64,000 nucleotides of DNA from Rhodococcoides corynebacterioides NBRC 14404 (GTDB lineage Bacteria > Actinomycetota > Actinomycetes > Mycobacteriales > Mycobacteriaceae): contig NZ_BCWV01000002.1 of the NCBI RefSeq assembly GCF_001894765.1, positions 310,001 through 374,000 of the forward strand, read 5' to 3'. Of this stretch, positions 8,747 through 15,890 are shown piece by piece. Position numbers and translations under genes: made by a program. Numbering within the stretch: position 1 is the stretch's first letter; every line of letters begins with the position of its first letter. A model generated the notes under the pieces. That model searched no databases. It had not been told where the DNA came from and saw only the letters and a list, made by a program, of their open reading frames with translations.

Positions 8747-10236
8747 CGCCGCACTCGCTTCTTCAGCTTCTGCACGAGGTCACGGTAGTCACTCGGGTTG
8801 ATCGGCAGGAGCCATTCCTTCGCCTTGGTCAGGCGCGAGACACCGAGACCGATGTCGGACAGCGTTTCGTCGATGTTGTGCACCGAGAACGGAATGACGT
8901 TGGTGCCGCGCGCGTGGTTCCCGCGAGTGCGTTCGCGCATCCACCGCAGGCGAGTGGCCACCTGCTGACGCATCTCGTCCTCGCTCGGCAGGGTGTGGTT
9001 GCCGCCGAGCAGGGAGCCGATCCACAGCGCCGACACCTCGGCGGAGAGCGGGGAGAAGAACGACGAGTTGTAGCCGGCGAAGCTCAGATCGTCCACCCCC
9101 ACCGGGTGGATCTGGCGGTAGAGCACGTAGTCGCCACGCTCGTCGGTGAACCGGTTCAGCACGTCGTCCGGCAGGAACGGGATGGTCTGTCGCCATCCCG
9201 TCGCCGCCAGGATCACGTCGGTGCGGATCACCGAGCCGTCCGAGAGCTCGGCGTGTGGCGTGCCGTCCTTCTCGAGCAGGCGGGTGACGGTGGTGTCGCG
9301 ACGAACGTCGATGCGCCCGTCGGCGACGCCCTCGAAGAAGCCCTCGCTGACCAACGACACGGTGGCGCGGGCGATGTCGGCGAACGTGCCCAGGGGAATC
9401 AGGCCGAGCTTCTCGAGCTGCAACTGCTTGGTGGTCACCGAGCCCACGCTGTCGACCATCCCGTCGGCGATCAGGGAGTTCCGCGCGTGCAGCAGGCGCT
9501 CGACGCCGCTCACCGTGTGGTAACGGAAGATGCCCTCACCGAGTCGGGTGAGCATGAGGTACTTGTAGTTCAGGACGCCCTTGATCTTGCGGGGGAGCTT
9601 CCACAACAGTTCGCGGGCCACGACGGTGGTCGACGCGGCGACGCCGGCGACCTCGACGGTGATGTCGCAAGCGGACTTTCCGTAGCCCACCACCATCGCG
9701 TGCTTGCCGGCCACCTGATCGAGGTGGTGGAGATCGCCCGCGGGCATGATCTCGCCGCCGGCGGCGAGGAAGTCCTCGCGCCCCTCGAACGGCGGGACGA
9801 ACGGCTCCGAGAAGATGCCGCTCGCGAGCACCAGGTGGTCGACGTGGCGGGTGTCGGTGCCCTTCTCGCTCGCCGTCGTCACGTCCCAGCCGCCGGTCGC
9901 CGCGGGGGTCGCGGAGACCACCTCGGTGCTGCACTCGACGGCCGAGAGGATGCCGAACTTCCGGGCGTAGTTCTCCAGGTAGGCCTGAACCTGTTCTCCC
10001 GACGGCCATTCCGGGTAGTGCTTCGGCATCGGCATCTCGGACAATGCGTAGGTGCCCTTGTTGTTCTGGGTCTTCAGACCCGGGTAGCGACGCGTGGCGC
10101 TCCACACGCCGCCGACGTCGGGGGCCTTCTCCCAGACGACGACGTCGTGGCCGAGTTCGGTGAGGACGCGTGCGGTGGACAGGCCGGCGAAGCCGGCGCC
10201 GACGATGCCGACGAGCAGTCGAGGTGTGGTGGTCAT
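8743..10236 (-). CDS. Flavin-containing monooxygenase (FMO/Baeyer-Villiger superfamily)
   Basis: The product is 497 residues. The first Rossmann motif GIVGAGFAGLS (10-20) binds FAD, and the second, VVGYGKSACD near 180, binds NADPH. An FMO-like segment runs from FEGREDF to GDLHH between them. The ATG at 10236 overlaps the SDR stop by 4 nt; longer in-frame extensions belong to antisense of the SDR gene. Family members oxygenate N, S or activated C atoms or insert oxygen into ketones, and some bacterial FMOs turn indole into indoxyl. In this operon it is the candidate first oxidation step. Substrate not determinable from sequence. Confidence 0.86.
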   Translation of the reverse strand: MTTTPRLLVGIVGAGFAGLSTARVLTELGHDVVVWEKAPDVGGVWSATRRYPGLKTQNNKGTYALSEMPMPKHYPEWPSGEQVQAYLENYARKFGILSAVECSTEVVSATPAATGGWDVTTASEKGTDTRHVDHLVLASGIFSEPFVPPFEGREDFLAAGGEIMPAGDLHHLDQVAGKHAMVVGYGKSACDITVEVAGVAASTTVVARELLWKLPRKIKGVLNYKYLMLTRLGEGIFRYHTVSGVERLLHARNSLIADGMVDSVGSVTTKQLQLEKLGLIPLGTFADIARATVSLVSEGFFEGVADGRIDVRRDTTVTRLLEKDGTPHAELSDGSVIRTDVILAATGWRQTIPFLPDDVLNRFTDERGDYVLYRQIHPVGVDDLSFAGYNSSFFSPLSAEVSALWIGSLLGGNHTLPSEDEMRQQVATRLRWMRERTRGNHARGTNVIPFSVHNIDETLSDIGLGVSRLTKAKEWLLPINPSDYRDLVQKLKKRVRR

Positions 10237-11039
10237 GCGGGATCCTGTTCGGCGAGTTGGGGAATGGCGGGCACGGCACGTTCCGGACCCATGGCGGAGT
10301 AGCCGCCGTCGGCGGCCCAGTCGGCCCCCGTGACGACGGAGGCGGCGTCGGAGGCGAGGAAGGCGACGACGTCGCCGACTTCTCGCGGATCGCCCACGCG
10401 CCCGGTGAGGTGGAAGGGTGCGGCCACGCGGTCGGTCTTCGCGCGGTCGCCGCCCGACAGGCCGTCCATGATCGCGGACCACGTCCACCCGGGGCTGACC
10501 GAGTTGACGCGGATACCGTCGGGGGCGAGGTCCATCGCCATCGAGCGCGTCAGCTGCGCGATCGCGGCCTTGCACGCGGGGTAGACCCAGCGTCCGGTCT
10601 GCGCGACCGAACTGGAGATCGACGTGAAGTTGACGACGGCGGCATGCGGTGAGGCGACCAGGTGCGGATGGGCGGCCTGGACCAGCGCGACCATCGAGAC
10701 GACGTTGACGTCGAGGGCGGTCAGCCAGTCGGCCCGCGGGGTGGCGAAGCCGTCGTCGAGGTAGACCGCGGCGAGGTTGACCACGATGTCGAGGCCTCCG
10801 TGGGCGTCGACGACGGCCGCGACGAACGCGCGCACCGCTGCGTCGTCGGTGACGTCGAGGTGGCGGAACGTCACCGACTCGCCCGACTCGGCGGCTGCGC
10901 GCTCGCCGTTCTCGTCGTCGATGTCGGCGATCACGACGGTCGCTCCCGAGTCGGCCAGGGCAGCGACGACGCCCCGCCCGAGCAGGGTAGCGCCGCCGGT
11001 GACGACGGCGGTCCGCCCGGTGAGATCGACTGCTGTCAT
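10233..11039 (-). CDS. Short-chain dehydrogenase/reductase
   Basis: The product is 268 residues. The NAD(P)-binding TGGATLLGRG lies at 14-23, an N-L-A-A segment near 89-92, catalytic Ser in TSISSS and the Y-P-A-C-K active site (Tyr-x3-Lys), so the SDR tetrad is intact. The ATG at 11039 is preceded by a strong GGAGGAGG ribosome site, marking it as first gene of the five-gene operon. It probably oxidises or reduces an alcohol/ketone intermediate of the pathway. The DIDDENGE segment after strand 2 favours NAD over NADP (acidic residue at the strand end). Confidence 0.9.
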   Translation of the reverse strand: MTAVDLTGRTAVVTGGATLLGRGVVAALADSGATVVIADIDDENGERAAAESGESVTFRHLDVTDDAAVRAFVAAVVDAHGGLDIVVNLAAVYLDDGFATPRADWLTALDVNVVSMVALVQAAHPHLVASPHAAVVNFTSISSSVAQTGRWVYPACKAAIAQLTRSMAMDLAPDGIRVNSVSPGWTWSAIMDGLSGGDRAKTDRVAAPFHLTGRVGDPREVGDVVAFLASDAASVVTGADWAADGGYSAMGPERAVPAIPQLAEQDPA

Positions 11040-11067
11040 TCGTCCTCCTCCATCCGTGTGACGCCGC

Positions 11068-11100
11068 GATCGGGGGCCCGATCACGTGTCGTGGATCACT
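11068..11100. promoter_or_regulatory. GATC-rich inverted and direct repeats upstream of the five-gene operon
   Basis: GATCGGG-GG-CCCGATC (11068-11083) is a perfect 7-bp inverted repeat. It is followed by two GATCAC copies (11080-11085 and 11094-11099) around a CACGTG-like core. It lies 29-61 nt upstream of the SDR start in the only promoter-capable gap of the operon, so a repressor or activator site is likely; no regulator is assigned. Confidence 0.35.
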
Positions 11101-11219
11101 GATGGCGGCGGACGTTACGGACGGTCCGGCAACGGCACTATCCGTTTCGCGCCGTCGTCGTCCGGATCGCGCCGGCAGGTCCGTCGCGCAGGGCTCTCCC
11201 GTTCCGCGTCGGGGGTCCG

Positions 11220-11225
11220 TAAGGT
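11220..11225 (+). promoter_or_regulatory. Leaderless -10 element for the GPP34 gene
   Basis: TAAGGT lies 6 nt before the ATG at 11232, placing the expected transcription start at or next to the start codon. No ribosome site is present, which supports a leaderless mRNA and the chosen start. Confidence 0.45.
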
Positions 11226-11231
11226 CGAGCC

Positions 11232-11906
11232 ATGACCCTGATCGCCGAGGATCTGCTGCTGCTCCTGCTGGACGACGGCTCGGGAAAGCCCGTGGTCGAC
11301 AGCACCAAGCTTCCGCGGGCGGTGGCGGGGGCCGTGATCCTCGAGCTCGCGATGTCCGGCGTGGTCACGGTCGCGCAGGACGGCGAGGACGTGAAGAAGG
11401 GGCGCCTCGCCGTGCGGGGTCCACGGCCGGACGAGCCGATCCTGCAGGAGGCCGTGGCCGCGATCGACGGGGCCAAGCGGCCCATGACGCCGAAGAGCGC
11501 CGTGGAGAAGCTGCACAAGGCGATGCACGAGAAGGTGCTGGCGCGGGTGATCGACCGCGGTTTCGTCGACGAGCAGAAGGGGCGGGTGCTGGGACTCTTC
11601 CCCACGACGTCCTGGCCGGCGCGGGACACCGTGCACGAGGCTCGGGTTCGCGAGACGTTGCAGTGGGTGCTGGTGGACGGGCGGGATCCCGATGCGCGGA
11701 CCTGCGCGCTGGTGGCGCTGCTGTCGTCCATCGACGCCGTGCCGAAGGTCTTTCCCGGCGCGGACAAGCGGTCCGTCAAGAAGCGGGCGGCGGAGATCGC
11801 CGAGGGTCAGTGGGCGTCCGAGGCCGTCCGCAGGGCGGTGGAGGACGTGTGGTCCGCCGTCGCGGTGGCGGTGATGGTTCCGACCATCGTCACCACGTCG
11901 TCCTGA
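11232..11906 (+). CDS. GPP34 (GOLPH3/Vps74-like) family phosphoprotein
   Basis: The product is 224 residues. The N-terminal TLIAEDLLLLLLDDGSGKP is the hallmark opening of the GPP34 fold, and LAMSGVV and KGRLAVR follow as in other actinobacterial members. Eukaryotic GOLPH3 binds phosphatidylinositol 4-phosphate at the Golgi; the bacterial role is unknown. The gene stands alone, transcribed away from the five-gene operon, and appears leaderless. No signal peptide or membrane segment is seen. Confidence 0.82.
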   Translation: MTLIAEDLLLLLLDDGSGKPVVDSTKLPRAVAGAVILELAMSGVVTVAQDGEDVKKGRLAVRGPRPDEPILQEAVAAIDGAKRPMTPKSAVEKLHKAMHEKVLARVIDRGFVDEQKGRVLGLFPTTSWPARDTVHEARVRETLQWVLVDGRDPDARTCALVALLSSIDAVPKVFPGADKRSVKKRAAEIAEGQWASEAVRRAVEDVWSAVAVAVMVPTIVTTSS

Positions 11907-11938
11907 CCGGGTCCACGACGTCCTGACCTGGTCTACGC
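11899..11938. repeat. Tandem duplication of a 20-bp unit
   Basis: CGTCCTGACCGGGTCCACGA is followed directly by a copy differing at three positions. The duplication spans the GPP34 stop and reaches into the 3' end of the small minus-strand ORF. It may have supplied that ORF's stop codon. Confidence 0.5.
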
Positions 11939-12079
11939 CGTCGTGGCCGATCGGACGAGAGTCGCTGTCACGATGCGGTTCTCGCCGCAGTGGCAGCGTT
12001 CGTAGATCACGACGCCCTCGCTCGTTCCGTGCCGGGACAGCTCGGTCCAGCGGTGCAGGCAGGCGATGGTGGTGGTCAT
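11933..12079 (-). CDS. Small Cys/His-containing hypothetical protein (48 aa)
   Basis: This short ORF runs from ATG 12079 to TAG 11933-11935. Residues include Cys7, His9, Cys29, His30 and Cys31 (IACLH ... YERCHCGENR), spacing that could coordinate one metal ion. It is divergent from the CGNR regulator gene with only 26 nt between the two starts, so they share a promoter region. I do not recognise a family. Support is moderate: the composition looks protein-like (balanced, no Arg/Pro runs as seen in GC-rich shadow frames), but no homology test could be made. Confidence 0.45.
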   Translation of the reverse strand: MTTTIACLHRWTELSRHGTSEGVVIYERCHCGENRIVTATLVRSATTA

Positions 12080-12105
12080 GACGCCGAGTCTGCTGTAATG
12101 GCCTT

Positions 12106-12621
12106 GTGCACCTCAACCCTTACGGCGAGTACGCGGTGCGGATGGCCGTCGACCTCGTGAACGACCCACCCGCGACGGTCGCCGACTTCGAGCAAACTTG
12201 CCTCGACGCCGGCATGTCCGACGACACGGTCTCGGCCCACACCGACCTCGATCGGGCCCGCGCGTTCCTCACCGAATGGATCGGTGTCGTCGACGCCCCG
12301 ACGGACACCCGGCGCGCCGAGGCGCTCAACGCCCTGCTCGCCCAGACCTCGGCGTACCCGCGTCTGACCGACCACGCCGGCGACGGGTGGCACCTGCACT
12401 ACCGCGACCCGGACCTCCCGCTCGCCGACGTGGTCCGGGCGCTCGTCAGCGTCGGCACCGCGCTGCATCTGGTGGGCCGCGGGATGCACCGGTTGGGGCG
12501 CTGCGCCGCAGCCGACTGCACCAGGGTCTACGCCGACTTCTCGCGCACCGGTCGCCAACGGTACTGCGGCACGGTGTGTTCCAATCGCGACGCCGTCAGG
12601 CGCCATCGGGCGCGAGCCTGA
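12106..12621 (+). CDS. CGNR zinc-finger protein (ABATE/DUF1470 family)
   Basis: The product is 171 residues from a GTG. An ABATE-like N-terminal domain (LNPYGEYAVRMAVDLVNDPP at the start) is followed by a C-terminal CGNR-type zinc finger at about 130-168: LGRCAAADCTRVYADFS, then RQRYCGTVCSNRDAVRRHR. The signature tetrapeptide CGNR reads CSNR here. Members are presumed DNA-binding stress regulators. TGTAAT lies 6 nt before the GTG, suggesting a leaderless mRNA. The 3' end overlaps the convergent accD3 gene by 26 nt. Confidence 0.82.
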   Translation: MHLNPYGEYAVRMAVDLVNDPPATVADFEQTCLDAGMSDDTVSAHTDLDRARAFLTEWIGVVDAPTDTRRAEALNALLAQTSAYPRLTDHAGDGWHLHYRDPDLPLADVVRALVSVGTALHLVGRGMHRLGRCAAADCTRVYADFSRTGRQRYCGTVCSNRDAVRRHRARA

Positions 12622-14134
12622 CGCCGAGCTGACGGAAGCGCCGTCGTCGGGCCGCGGCGCGCGCGTCGTCGTCGAGCTCGCTGATCGCGGCGAGCTCGCG
12701 CGCCACCGCGTCGCCCAGTCGGGTGAGGAACGTTCCGGCGGCTGTGCTCTCGTCGACGCGCTCGTCGGTGCCCCCGTCGGTGCCCTCGTCGACGACCGTG
12801 TCGACGACGCCGTTCGCCCGCAGGTCGGTGGCTCGAATGCCCTGTGCCTCGGCCAGATCCGCGGCATGGGCGGTGTCCCGGTGGACGATCGCGCTCGCCC
12901 CTTCCGGTGGCAGCGGAGCGAGCCAGGCGTGGGCGGCGGCGACGGTGCGGTCCGCCGGCAGCAGGGCGAGGGCTCCGCCGCCCGTGCCCTGCCCGAGCAG
13001 AACCGACACCGTCGGCGTGCGGAGCGTGACCAGATCGGCGATGCATCGGGCGATCTCGGGAGCCAGGCCCCGCTCCTCGGCCTCTCGGGACAGCGACGCA
13101 CCGAGGGTGTCGATCACGGTGACCAAGGGCAGTCGGAGCTCCTCCGCCAACCGCATCGCCCGACGAGCCTCGCGCAATGCCCCCGGCCCCATGGTGCGCT
13201 CGGGCGTCTGGCCGGCCCGGTCGTGCCCGAAGACGACGCACGGGTGCCCGCGGAACCGTGCCAGCGCGGACACCACGGTGCTGTCGACGTCGCCGTGGCC
13301 GGTGCCGCTGAGCAGGGTCACGTCGTCGGCCGCGACGGCGATCAACTCCCGTAGCCCCGGGCGGTCGGGTCGTCTGCTCTCCAGCACGGACTGCCAGGCG
13401 CTCCCGTCCGCGGCGGGCGCGGTCTCGTCGGTCGGGGGTCGTGTCGCCGGGGCCGGTGGGGGCGCGTCCGGCGTCGTCACGGCCAGCACTCGACGGAGGG
13501 TGTCGCGGAGCGCCCCCGGTTCGATCACGGCGTCGAGCACGCCCGTCCGGGCCAGGTTCTCCGCCGTCTGCACCCCCTCGGGGAACGGCGCGCCGTACAG
13601 CGCCTCGTAGACGCGCGGGCCCAGGAAACCCACCAGCGCACCGGGTTCGGCGAAGGTCAGATGCCCCAGCGATCCCCAGGACGCGAACACCCCGCCGGTG
13701 GTCGGGTGACGGAGGTAGACCAGGTACGGCAACCCGGCGGCGCGGTGCGCGGTCACCGCCGCGGACACGGTGATCATCCGGACGAACGCGACCGTGCCCT
13801 CCTGCATACGGGTCCCGCCCGACGACGGCGAGGCGATCAGCGGCAGACCCCGGGAGGTGGCGTGCTCGATCGCGGCGGTGATGCGTTCCGCCGCGGCGTG
13901 ACCGATCGATCCCGCGAGGAAGGAGAACTCGCCGACGATCAGGGTCACCGGCGTCCCGCCGACGGTCGCGTCGCCGGTGAGGACGGACTCGTCGACCCCG
14001 CTGCGCTCGCGGGCGCGCGCGAGGTCGGCGCGGTAGGCGTCGGACACCGGCCCGTACGTCGGGGGCTCGTCGAGGGAGACGTAGGTGCCGGGGTCGACCA
14101 CGAGGTCGATCAGTGCGCGCGCGGAGACCGTCAC
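12596..14134 (-). CDS. accD3: Acyl-CoA carboxylase carboxyltransferase, beta-alpha fusion (AccD3-like)
   Basis: The product is 512 residues from GTG 14134; a longer frame to 14317 runs into the opposite-strand relic and is rejected. The N-terminal half has the carboxyltransferase beta signature SSGGTRMQEG near 110 and PTTGGVFASWGSLGH near 155. The C-terminal half has the alpha-type MGPGALREARRAMRLAEEL and GQGTGGGALAL. The zinc ribbon of bacterial AccD is absent, as in mycobacterial AccD3. It would transfer carboxyl from biotin to an acyl-CoA, giving malonyl- or methylmalonyl-type products for lipid synthesis; the biotin-carrying alpha subunit is not in this window. echA6 nearby supports a link to lipid metabolism. 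Confidence 0.84.
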   Translation of the reverse strand: MTVSARALIDLVVDPGTYVSLDEPPTYGPVSDAYRADLARARERSGVDESVLTGDATVGGTPVTLIVGEFSFLAGSIGHAAAERITAAIEHATSRGLPLIASPSSGGTRMQEGTVAFVRMITVSAAVTAHRAAGLPYLVYLRHPTTGGVFASWGSLGHLTFAEPGALVGFLGPRVYEALYGAPFPEGVQTAENLARTGVLDAVIEPGALRDTLRRVLAVTTPDAPPPAPATRPPTDETAPAADGSAWQSVLESRRPDRPGLRELIAVAADDVTLLSGTGHGDVDSTVVSALARFRGHPCVVFGHDRAGQTPERTMGPGALREARRAMRLAEELRLPLVTVIDTLGASLSREAEERGLAPEIARCIADLVTLRTPTVSVLLGQGTGGGALALLPADRTVAAAHAWLAPLPPEGASAIVHRDTAHAADLAEAQGIRATDLRANGVVDTVVDEGTDGGTDERVDESTAAGTFLTRLGDAVARELAAISELDDDARAAARRRRFRQLGVRLAPDGA

Positions 14135-14158
14135 GGGGAGCAGTATCGCGCGCGCGGC

Positions 14159-14401
14159 GGCCTCGGCTCCGCCAAGACCCCGCCCGTGTGGGTGACCATC
14201 GGGGGAGTGACCGTGCGCGTCCGGATCGGACGGATGGGTGGCGAGAACCTCGTCGGGCTGAACAAGGCCGTGCGGGCGGCGTTCGACGCGCTCGCCCCGT
14301 CGGCCCGCAAGGAGCACGCTCGCTCCGTCGCGGACGCGAAGCGGGCCGACACCCGGGCTCGCCGCGTGGCCGCCGTGGTGGCGGCGCTGCGCGGGGCGTG
14401 A
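14159..14401 (+). pseudogene. Relic of a DUF1905/YdeI-type protein with an internal in-frame deletion
   Basis: The plus frame reads GLGSAKTPPVWVTIGG, then MGGENLVGLNKAVRAA fused straight to FDALAPSARKEHARSVADAK and TRARRVAAVVAALRGA. The first block matches the DUF1905 beta-barrel pattern (K.PPV.VTI.G...R......GG..LVGLNKAVR.AAG). The last matches the C-terminal helical YdeI/OmdA segment (FDAL.PS..KEH...V..AK...TRARR). About 40-50 residues normally between these blocks are missing, and the N-terminus is cut by the divergent accD3 start. GTG at 14186 or 14192 could still give a peptide of about 70 residues, so a mini-protein is not excluded. Confidence 0.55.
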
Positions 14402-14965
14402 TCAGTCCCTCGGGAGGTCCCTGATCACCCTCGCCGGGGTGCCGACCGCGACCACGTTCGGCGGCAGGTCCGTCGTGACCACCGCCCCGGCTCCCACCAC
14501 GGTGTTCTCCCCGATGGTGACGCCCGCGCAGACGATGACGCCACCGCCCAGCCACACGTTGTCGCCCAGCGTGATCGGCTCCGCGGACTCCCACTTCGCG
14601 CGTCGGGCGGCGGGTTCGAGGGGGTGGGTCGCGGTGAGGAGCTGCACGTTCGGCCCGATCTGGCAGTCCGACCCGATCGTGATGCGGGCGACGTCGAGCA
14701 TGACCGCTCCGACGTTCACGAACGTTCCCGTCCCGATGCGGATTCCGTACCCGTAGTCGGCGTGCAGAGGTGGCCGGATCTCGACGTCCTCGCCGACCTC
14801 GTCGAGCAACTCCTCGAGCAGCGCGCGGCGGCCGGCGGCGTCCCCGGGGGTCGAGTGGTTGTAGGTGTGCAGCAGGTCCGCCGCTCGGAGCGCATCGGCC
14901 TGCAGTTCGGGATCGTCGGCGCGGTAGAGCTCGCCGGCGAGCATGCGCGCCTTCTGTCCGGTCAT
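14402..14965 (-). CDS. Maltose/galactoside O-acetyltransferase-type hexapeptide-repeat acetyltransferase
   Basis: The product is 187 residues, the usual length of the Maa/LacA family. It begins MTGQKARMLAGELY, the conserved N-terminal mac domain. A left-handed beta helix follows, with the catalytic His in TATHPLEP and the terminal GVTIGENTVVGAGAVVTTDLP and VGTPARVIR. It transfers acetyl from acetyl-CoA to a sugar or similar hydroxyl. The ATG at 14965 overlaps the stop of the upstream amidotransferase by 4 nt, so the two are co-translated. Confidence 0.92.
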   Translation of the reverse strand: MTGQKARMLAGELYRADDPELQADALRAADLLHTYNHSTPGDAAGRRALLEELLDEVGEDVEIRPPLHADYGYGIRIGTGTFVNVGAVMLDVARITIGSDCQIGPNVQLLTATHPLEPAARRAKWESAEPITLGDNVWLGGGVIVCAGVTIGENTVVGAGAVVTTDLPPNVVAVGTPARVIRDLPRD

Positions 14966-15717
14966 CGGTGCGCGCCTGCGGCGGTGGTGGCGGCTGTCGG
15001 GGTCGGCGCATCCCGTCGAACGACATCGGCGAACCGGCGCGCGAGGACCGCCGAACCGGATGCGATCAGCTCGTCGTTCGCCACCAGGTGCTCGAACGCT
15101 GCGGTCAAGCGAGCCGCGTCGTCCGGTGCTGTTGCGGGGGAATCGGCGACCCACCGCTCGAAGCGTGTGGGCGAGACCTCCGGGTGGAACTGCACCCCCC
15201 ACACCGCGCCCCCCACCCGGAACGCCTGATGCTCGTACCGGTCGGACGAGGCCAGCAACCGGGCGCCGTCGGGCAGACGCGCGATGCGGTCGTAGTGGTG
15301 TTCGGCCACGAGCAGCGACGCGCCGAGATCGTGGAACAGGGGATCGTCGTCGACGTCGATCAGATCGAGCCGCACCGCCCCGATCTCCGACGGCCCGTCG
15401 CCCACCGTCACCCGACCGCCCAGGGCGCCGGCGACCAGTTGACCGCCGAGGCAGATGCCCAGTGTCGGAACGTCGGTCGCCGCCGCGTCACGGATCAGCG
15501 CGCGAATGCTCTCCAGCCAGGGGTGGAGCTCGTCGTCGTGGGCGCTCGCGTATCCGCCGAGCACGATGATGCCGTCGTATCGATCGGCGGAGGGGACGTC
15601 GTCGCCGTCGTAGGGGCGCACCACGTCGAGGTCGAGGCCCGCGTGCTCCAGCCAGTCCTCGAACCTGTCCGGGCCGACGCGGGGGTCGGGTTGCACCACG
15701 AGAACGGTGGGCCTCAC
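14962..15717 (-). CDS. Class I glutamine amidotransferase (GMP synthase-like)
   Basis: The product is 251 residues from GTG 15717 with a good upstream GGGAGG site. The catalytic nucleophile is Cys89 in LGICLGGQLV, and the partner His-x-Glu is in WGVQFHPEVS near 177. It is a stand-alone amidotransferase domain of the type annotated as GMP synthase-like; members hydrolyse glutamine or related amides, often in detoxification or polyamine catabolism. No synthetase partner is adjacent. The 4-nt overlap with the acetyltransferase indicates a two-gene operon. Confidence 0.88.
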   Translation of the reverse strand: MRPTVLVVQPDPRVGPDRFEDWLEHAGLDLDVVRPYDGDDVPSADRYDGIIVLGGYASAHDDELHPWLESIRALIRDAAATDVPTLGICLGGQLVAGALGGRVTVGDGPSEIGAVRLDLIDVDDDPLFHDLGASLLVAEHHYDRIARLPDGARLLASSDRYEHQAFRVGGAVWGVQFHPEVSPTRFERWVADSPATAPDDAARLTAAFEHLVANDELIASGSAVLARRFADVVRRDAPTPTAATTAAGAHR

Positions 15718-15786
15718 ACCCTGCCTCCCATCCGGGCGCCGGGTGCGCCCTGAGCTCAGACTGAACCACAGTGGCCGGGGATTGCG

Positions 15787-15855
15787 AGAACCTGCGCGGG
15801 TTCTGGTCACGCGCGCAGGTTGCAACCGGTGAGGGTGGCGGGAACCTGCGCGGGG
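15787..15855. repeat. Cluster of AACCTGCGCG repeats including an 18-bp palindrome
   Basis: AGAACC-TGCGCG-GGTTCT (15787-15804) is a perfect 6-bp inverted repeat. The same core occurs inverted at 15811-15823 and again direct at 15841-15855. It lies in the 173-bp gap between the NatB-like gene (upstream, ends 15891) and the amidotransferase start, so it may act as terminator or operator. Confidence 0.4.
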
Positions 15856-15890
15856 TGCGGCCGGTGCACCCGACCGCAACCCGACCACCG

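Noticed and set aside
15787-15855. Possible CRISPR array
   Set aside because: Only three imperfect copies in mixed orientation, irregular spacing and no cas genes.
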